Below, piece by piece: positions 59,730 to 64,000 of a stretch of DNA of 64,000 bases (positions within the stretch are counted from its first letter, which is position 1; the number at the start of each line of letters is the position of its first letter). The notes under the pieces are model-generated. The model saw nothing but the letters and a program-made list of their open reading frames with translations. It was not told where the DNA came from and made no database searches. Both the position numbers and the translations under genes were made by a program. The stretch comes from JACQAP01 sp035548375 (GTDB taxonomy: Bacteria; Pseudomonadota; Gammaproteobacteria; Burkholderiales; JACQAP01). The stretch spans positions 1 to 64,000 of the forward strand of contig DASZTG010000074.1 of NCBI GenBank assembly GCA_035548375.1, written 5' to 3'.

Positions 59730-61360
59730 GTGGCAACGGCGATACTTTCGATTACGTCATAGTCGGTGCGGGTGCGGCGGGAGCACTGCTCGCCAACCGG
59801 CTGACCGAAGACGGTACGACGACGGCCTGCCTGCTGGAAGCCGGGCCCGCGGACTGGCATCCGTTTTTCCACCTGCCGGCCGGCTACATCAAAGTGGTGT
59901 TCGATCCGGCCTTTACCTTCCCGTTCACGACGGAACCCGGCGAACACACCGGCGGCCGCCGCATACCCATCCCGCAGGGGCGCGTGCTGGGCGGCTCGAC
60001 ATCGATCAACGGTCTCGTATTCAATCGCGGGCAGCGCGAGGATTACGACAACTGGGCCGCGCTGGGAAATCGCGGCTGGGTCTTCGACGACGTGCTGCCT
60101 TACTTCAAGCGCCTTGAAAATCGCATCGGCGTAGGCGACGACGGTCTGCGCGGCGGGAAGGGCGAACTGCCGGTCACGGACATCGACTGGAAGCATCCGA
60201 TCACCGAGGCCTTTATCGCCGGTGCGCAGGGGCTGGGCATCCCGCGCAACCCGGATTACAACGGCGCATCCCAGGAAGGCGTGGGCTATTTCCAGCGTAC
60301 CATCCATCGCGGTCGTCGCATGAGCACGGCGGCGACTTTCCTGCGGGCTGCGAAAGCGCGCCGCAATCTCGACGTGCGCACGCGTGCGCAGGCGACAGCC
60401 CTCGTCTTCAACGGCACGCGCGCGACAGGCGTGCGGTATGCGAGGAATCGAAATTCTCCGATCAGCGAAGTGCGCGCGCGCCGCGAGGTCATCGTGAGCT
60501 GCGGCGCGATCAATACGCCGAAGCTCCTGCAGCTTTCCGGCATCGGGTCCGCCGGCCTGCTGCAGAAGCTGGGCATTCCGGTGCGGGCCGACCTCGCCGG
60601 TGTCGGCGCGAACCTGCGCGACCATTTCTCGATTCGCCTGGTGGCGCGCGTGAAGAACATATCGACCATCAACGAGCTTTCGCGTGGAGCGAGCCTGGCG
60701 GGCCAGGTCGCGAGGTGGCTGCTCGGCAAGCCAAGCATCCTTGCGCTGAGTCCTTCGCTGGTGCATTTTTTCTGCAGGTCAGGCAGCGATGCGAAGACGC
60801 CGGATTTGCAGGGCGTGTTCACGCCCGCCAGCTACAAGGAAGGTTATGTCGGCATGCTGGACGACTATCCCGGCATGAGTTGCGGCGTCTGGCAGCACCG
60901 GCCGCGCAGCACGGGGACCGTGCAGGCGCGATCCCTGGACGCGTTCGAAGCGCCGGCCGTGCGGGCCAATTACCTGGAAAATCCCTACGATCGCGAAATC
61001 CTGCTGCGCGGGATGCGCCTGGCCAGGCGCCTGCTGCATGCGCCGGAGCTCGCGCGCTTCCAGGGCGGCGAATCGCTGCCCGGTCCTCGTGTGCAAAGCG
61101 ACGACGAACTGCTCGACTACGTGCACCGCTATGCCGTGTCGTCCTATCATCTGAACGGCACGGCGAAGATGGGGCCGCCCGCCGACCCGATGGCGGTCGT
61201 GGACGACCAGCTTCGCGTGCGCGGAATGCAGGGACTACGCGTGGTCGATTCGTCGGTCATGCCGGACATTCCGTCGGCCAACATCGCCGCCGCGACCATG
61301 ATGATCGCCGAGAAGGCATCCGACATGATTCGCGGCAGGCCTTGCGCAGGAGAACCATGA
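59726..61360 (+). CDS. GMC-family FAD-dependent oxidoreductase 2
   Basis: A 544-residue paralogue of the preceding enzyme: VIVGAGAAGALLANRLTEDG, GRVLGGSTSINGLVFNRG, catalytic His in YHLNGTAKMGP and Asn in PSANIAA. The start is GTG 59726, overlapping the previous stop. Both enzymes are coupled and may oxidise related alcohols or successive substrates. The stop overlaps the CoA-transferase gene by ATGA, so aldehyde or acid product could feed CoA activation. No aldehyde dehydrogenase is visible between them. Confidence 0.93.
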   Translation: MSGNGDTFDYVIVGAGAAGALLANRLTEDGTTTACLLEAGPADWHPFFHLPAGYIKVVFDPAFTFPFTTEPGEHTGGRRIPIPQGRVLGGSTSINGLVFNRGQREDYDNWAALGNRGWVFDDVLPYFKRLENRIGVGDDGLRGGKGELPVTDIDWKHPITEAFIAGAQGLGIPRNPDYNGASQEGVGYFQRTIHRGRRMSTAATFLRAAKARRNLDVRTRAQATALVFNGTRATGVRYARNRNSPISEVRARREVIVSCGAINTPKLLQLSGIGSAGLLQKLGIPVRADLAGVGANLRDHFSIRLVARVKNISTINELSRGASLAGQVARWLLGKPSILALSPSLVHFFCRSGSDAKTPDLQGVFTPASYKEGYVGMLDDYPGMSCGVWQHRPRSTGTVQARSLDAFEAPAVRANYLENPYDREILLRGMRLARRLLHAPELARFQGGESLPGPRVQSDDELLDYVHRYAVSSYHLNGTAKMGPPADPMAVVDDQLRVRGMQGLRVVDSSVMPDIPSANIAAATMMIAEKASDMIRGRPCAGEP

Positions 61361-62580
61361 TGGCTTCCGCTCCCCCGCCCGGCGCGCTCGCAGGCGTGCG
61401 CGTGATCGAGATGGGCCAGCTCATCGCCGGCCCGTTCTGCGGCAAGACGCTCGGCGAGTTCGGCGCCGACGTCATCAAGATCGAGCCGCCGGGCGTGGGC
61501 GATCCGCTGCGCACCTGGCGCATGGTCAAGGACGGCACCTCGGTCTGGTGGCAGGTGCAATCGCGCAACAAGCGCTCGGTGGCGATCGACCTGCGGACAA
61601 GGGAGGGGCAGGACCTCGCGCGCCAGCTGATCGCGGGAGCGGACGTGCTGATCGAGAATTTCCGCCCTGGTACCCTGGAGGAGTGGGGCATGGGCTGGGA
61701 GGAATTGTCCGCGCTGAATCCCGGGCTCATCATGCTGCGCGTGTCGGGCTATGGACAGACCGGGCCGTATCGCGATCGTCCGGGCTTCGGCGTGATCGGC
61801 GAGGCCATGGGCGGACTGCGACACCTGACCGCCGAACCGGGCCGCGTGCCGGTGCGCACCGGTGTGTCGATCGGCGACACGCTCGCCGCGTTGCATGGCG
61901 CGCTGGGTGTCGTCATGGCGCTCTACCATCGCAAATCCAACGGCGGCAAGGGCCAGCAGATCGACGTCGCGCTCAACGAGGCCGTGTTCAACGTCATGGA
62001 AAGTTTGATACCGGAGTACAGCGCGTTCGGCGCCGTGCGCGAGCCTTCGGGCAGTTCGCTGCCCGGCATCGCGCCGACCAACGCCTACGCCTGCAAGGAC
62101 GGCTACGTGCTGATCGCAGGCAACGGCGACAGCATTTTCAAGCGGCTGATGACGGCAATCGGCCGCAGCGACCTGGCGGCGGCGCCCGACCTCGCGAGCA
62201 ATGCCGGGCGCGTGGCGCGCGTCGCCGAGATCGACGGCGCGATCGGATCCTGGGCAGCGACCCGCACGGTTGCCGAAGTCCTTCCCGTCATGGATGCCGC
62301 ACGAGTACCAGCCGGGCGCATCTACACGGCGAAGGACATTTCGGAGGACCCGCACTACCGCGCGCGCGACATGATCCTGCGGCAGACGACGCGCGAAGGC
62401 TACGAGCTCGACGTGCCGGGCATCGTGCCGAAGATGTCGCAGACGCCGGGATCGGTGCGATTCCCCGCGCCCCGGCTGGGCGAGGATACGGAAAAAGTCC
62501 TGCGGGAAATCGGCGTGACGGATGCGCAGGTCGCGGCGTTGAAGGAGAAGGGCATCATCTTCACGGGCGAACCGAAATGA
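61357..62580 (+). CDS. Family III CoA-transferase (CaiB/BaiF)
   Basis: A 407-residue CoA-transferase: LAGVRVIEMGQLIAGPFCGK, GADVIKIEPPGVGDPLR and VDVALNEAVF-like segment (DVALNEAVFNVMESL near residue 207). In formyl-CoA transferase the catalytic Asp occupies the position where Glu stands here (NEAVF), so the acyl carrier residue is Glu in this protein, as in a recalled subgroup. It transfers CoA to a carboxylic acid. AGGAG precedes ATG 61357, which overlaps the GMC stop. Confidence 0.92.
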   Translation: MMASAPPPGALAGVRVIEMGQLIAGPFCGKTLGEFGADVIKIEPPGVGDPLRTWRMVKDGTSVWWQVQSRNKRSVAIDLRTREGQDLARQLIAGADVLIENFRPGTLEEWGMGWEELSALNPGLIMLRVSGYGQTGPYRDRPGFGVIGEAMGGLRHLTAEPGRVPVRTGVSIGDTLAALHGALGVVMALYHRKSNGGKGQQIDVALNEAVFNVMESLIPEYSAFGAVREPSGSSLPGIAPTNAYACKDGYVLIAGNGDSIFKRLMTAIGRSDLAAAPDLASNAGRVARVAEIDGAIGSWAATRTVAEVLPVMDAARVPAGRIYTAKDISEDPHYRARDMILRQTTREGYELDVPGIVPKMSQTPGSVRFPAPRLGEDTEKVLREIGVTDAQVAALKEKGIIFTGEPK

Positions 62581-62636
62581 ATGTGCGAGCAGCGCCGCGG
62601 TGTCGCGATGAATAACCGGACCAGGCGCTGACGCGC

Positions 62637-63536
62637 ATGCTGCCCGACCTCGTCTCGCTCGCCCTGTTCGTGCGCGTCGCGGAGACGCGCAGCATCACGC
62701 GCGCGGCGGAGGCGAGCCACATCGCGCTCGCGGCGGCGAGCCGGCGCATGAGCCTGCTGGAACACCAGTACGGCGTGAAGTTGCTGACACGCACGGCGCG
62801 CGGCGCGGAACTCACGCCGGCCGGCAAGGCGCTGCTGCATCGCGCGCGCCAAATCCTGGGACAGGTCGACTTGCTGAAGTCCGACCTGTCCGAATACGCC
62901 TCCGGTGGCAAGGGCCACATCCGCATACAGGCAAGCGCCTCCGCGATTTCCCAGTTCCTGCCCGCCGACCTCGCGACGTTTTCCGCGCAGGCACCCGAAG
63001 TCGTGCTCGCGCTGGAGGAGCGCTTCAGCGGCGAGATCGTGCAGGCGCTGCGCGAAGGCGCGACCGACATTGGCGTGATCATGGAGGGCACGCCGATGGA
63101 GGGCCTGCAGTCGTTCGACTACGAGACCGACCAGCTCGTCGCGGTGGTGCCGCGCAAGCATCCGCTGCGCAGCCGCAGCGTCGTCTTTTCTTCGTTGCTC
63201 GACTACGATTTCGTCGGGCTGGAGGGCGCCACCGCGATCACGCGCCTGCTGGTCGACCAGGCCGCCGTTGCGCGCAAGCCCCTGCGCGCGCGCATCCTGG
63301 TCCACAGCTTCGCGGCCTTGTGCAAGATGATCGAGGCCGGCCTGGGCGTGGGGGTCATGCCGGAAGGCGCGGCCAGGCCTTTCGTTGCTGCTAAGCAACT
63401 GCGCGTCGTCGCCTTGAGCGATCCGTGGGCAAAACGGCGCATGTACGTCTGCGTTCGCGACTACGAATCCCTGCCCGTGATCGCCCGCAAGCTGGTCGAT
63501 CATTTGCGCCGCACAAAATCCGCCGCCACTTCCTGA
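62637..63536 (+). CDS. LysR-family transcriptional regulator
   Basis: A 299-residue LysR regulator: helix-turn-helix LVSLALFVRVAETRSITRAA and ISRRMSLLE-like region (LAAASRRMSLLEHQYGVKLL), then an effector domain (GHIRIQASASAISQFLPADL, GLGVGVMPEG). It lies 56 bases after the CoA-transferase and is likely the regulator of the AKR-GMC-CoA-transferase genes, although such regulators are often divergent. The inducer is unknown. Confidence 0.92.
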   Translation: MLPDLVSLALFVRVAETRSITRAAEASHIALAAASRRMSLLEHQYGVKLLTRTARGAELTPAGKALLHRARQILGQVDLLKSDLSEYASGGKGHIRIQASASAISQFLPADLATFSAQAPEVVLALEERFSGEIVQALREGATDIGVIMEGTPMEGLQSFDYETDQLVAVVPRKHPLRSRSVVFSSLLDYDFVGLEGATAITRLLVDQAAVARKPLRARILVHSFAALCKMIEAGLGVGVMPEGAARPFVAAKQLRVVALSDPWAKRRMYVCVRDYESLPVIARKLVDHLRRTKSAATS

Positions 63537-63746
63537 CGGCACGAGACTTCGCCGCCCGCGAAGTCCGCATTGACGGATTGCGCATTCCGGCTAACACTGC
63601 GTTTGCCCAAGCTAGGAAACTTATCTGCGGCGCCCTGACGCCGCGCCCCCAACCGACCGGCACGAGAACCGGTCGATGGAAACGACCAGCCACCGCGGAC
63701 GCCGAATGCCGCATCGACAGAAGTGGCCCAACAACGAGGAGGAACC

Positions 63747-64000
63747 GTGTCTGAAAAGCCAACACCGCTTCGCAAACGCCGCGGCTTCATCAAGGCCGCC
63801 GGCGCCCTGACCGCAGCCTCGGGTCTCGGATTTCCGTTCATCTCCCGCGCGGAGGACAAGCCCATTCGCGTGGGCGTGCCGACGATCCTGTCCGGCCGGG
63901 TCGCCCAGCTCGGCATCTCGTCGACGAACGCGATCCAGGTCGAGGTCGACAAGTTCAACGCCGCCGGCGGCCTCAACGGCCGCAAGATCGAGATCATCAA
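63747..64000 (+). CDS. ABC transporter substrate-binding protein, Tat-exported, 3'-truncated
   Basis: Starts with GTG 63747 after a strong GAGGAGG site and is cut by the right edge at 84 codons. A twin-arginine signal (RKRRGFIKAAGALTAASG) is followed by IRVGVPTILSGRVAQLG and the FNAAGGLNGRKIEII motif of branched-chain amino acid-type binding proteins (Peripla_BP_6). It probably heads an uptake system for the substrate of the upstream catabolic genes; that is an inference. Confidence 0.85.
   Translation, partial: MSEKPTPLRKRRGFIKAAGALTAASGLGFPFISRAEDKPIRVGVPTILSGRVAQLGISSTNAIQVEVDKFNAAGGLNGRKIEII

Overview
The window reads as chromosome of a GC-rich proteobacterium, most likely a betaproteobacterium of Burkholderiales type. 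This is an inference from gene content: a pcaHGBC protocatechuate operon, a homodimeric aceE, a TRAP carboxylate transporter, a family III CoA-transferase beside GMC oxidoreductases, DUF1993 and DUF2127 proteins, and a very large signalling repertoire. No rRNA, tRNA, CRISPR array, phage or transposase was found.

Layout. 1-4.9 kb: a truncated type IV pilin accessory gene, TRAP permeases, an NMT1-like binding protein, a small membrane protein and an EamA transporter. 5-12.9 kb: a LysR regulator divergent from an NTF2-like secreted protein, then pcaH-pcaG-pcaB-pcaC with an MFS pump, a 3-hydroxyisobutyrate-dehydrogenase-like reductase and an FMN-dependent alpha-hydroxyacid oxidase. 12.9-17.3 kb: a TonB siderophore receptor behind a Fur-like box, a methyltransferase and small membrane/DUF proteins. 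17.4-34.6 kb: a second-messenger district holding a REC-PAS-GGDEF-EAL protein, GST and GNAT enzymes, a Ser/Thr kinase fused to a cyclic-nucleotide-binding domain, a binding protein/sensor kinase/response regulator/cyclase operon, a Crp-type regulator, several small secreted proteins and a 1099-residue SAM-cyclase-AAA-TPR protein.

35.2-46.4 kb: a tightly packed phosphorelay operon. Its first gene encodes a 2379-residue soluble hybrid histidine kinase whose N-terminal half is 14 exact-length 92-residue HAMP repeats (276 bp each), resembling the fungal Nik1 class but longer. It is followed by a REC-histidine kinase, an Rcp1-like receiver, a pseudo-receiver that has lost its phospho-acceptor Asp, and a REC-PAS-kinase-REC protein. 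46.5-49.9 kb: aceE divergent from an Lrp/AsnC regulator.

50.1-51.8 kb: three low-GC ORFs of unknown function, each ending inside an attC-type recombination site. This is an integron gene-cassette array with no integrase in the window (a CALIN). Two of the three proteins carry an Rx4-6H motif of the HEPN type. 51.9-64 kb: an MFS transporter, a PaaI-like thioesterase, a Tat-exported formamidase-like protein, a YHS-like protein, a ketopantoate-reductase-family enzyme, and a co-directional set of aldo/keto reductase, two GMC oxidoreductases, CoA-transferase and LysR regulator that looks like a catabolic pathway, ending in a truncated ABC binding protein. Most start sites are judged by eye from Shine-Dalgarno spacing, and functions are family-level calls made without database searches.
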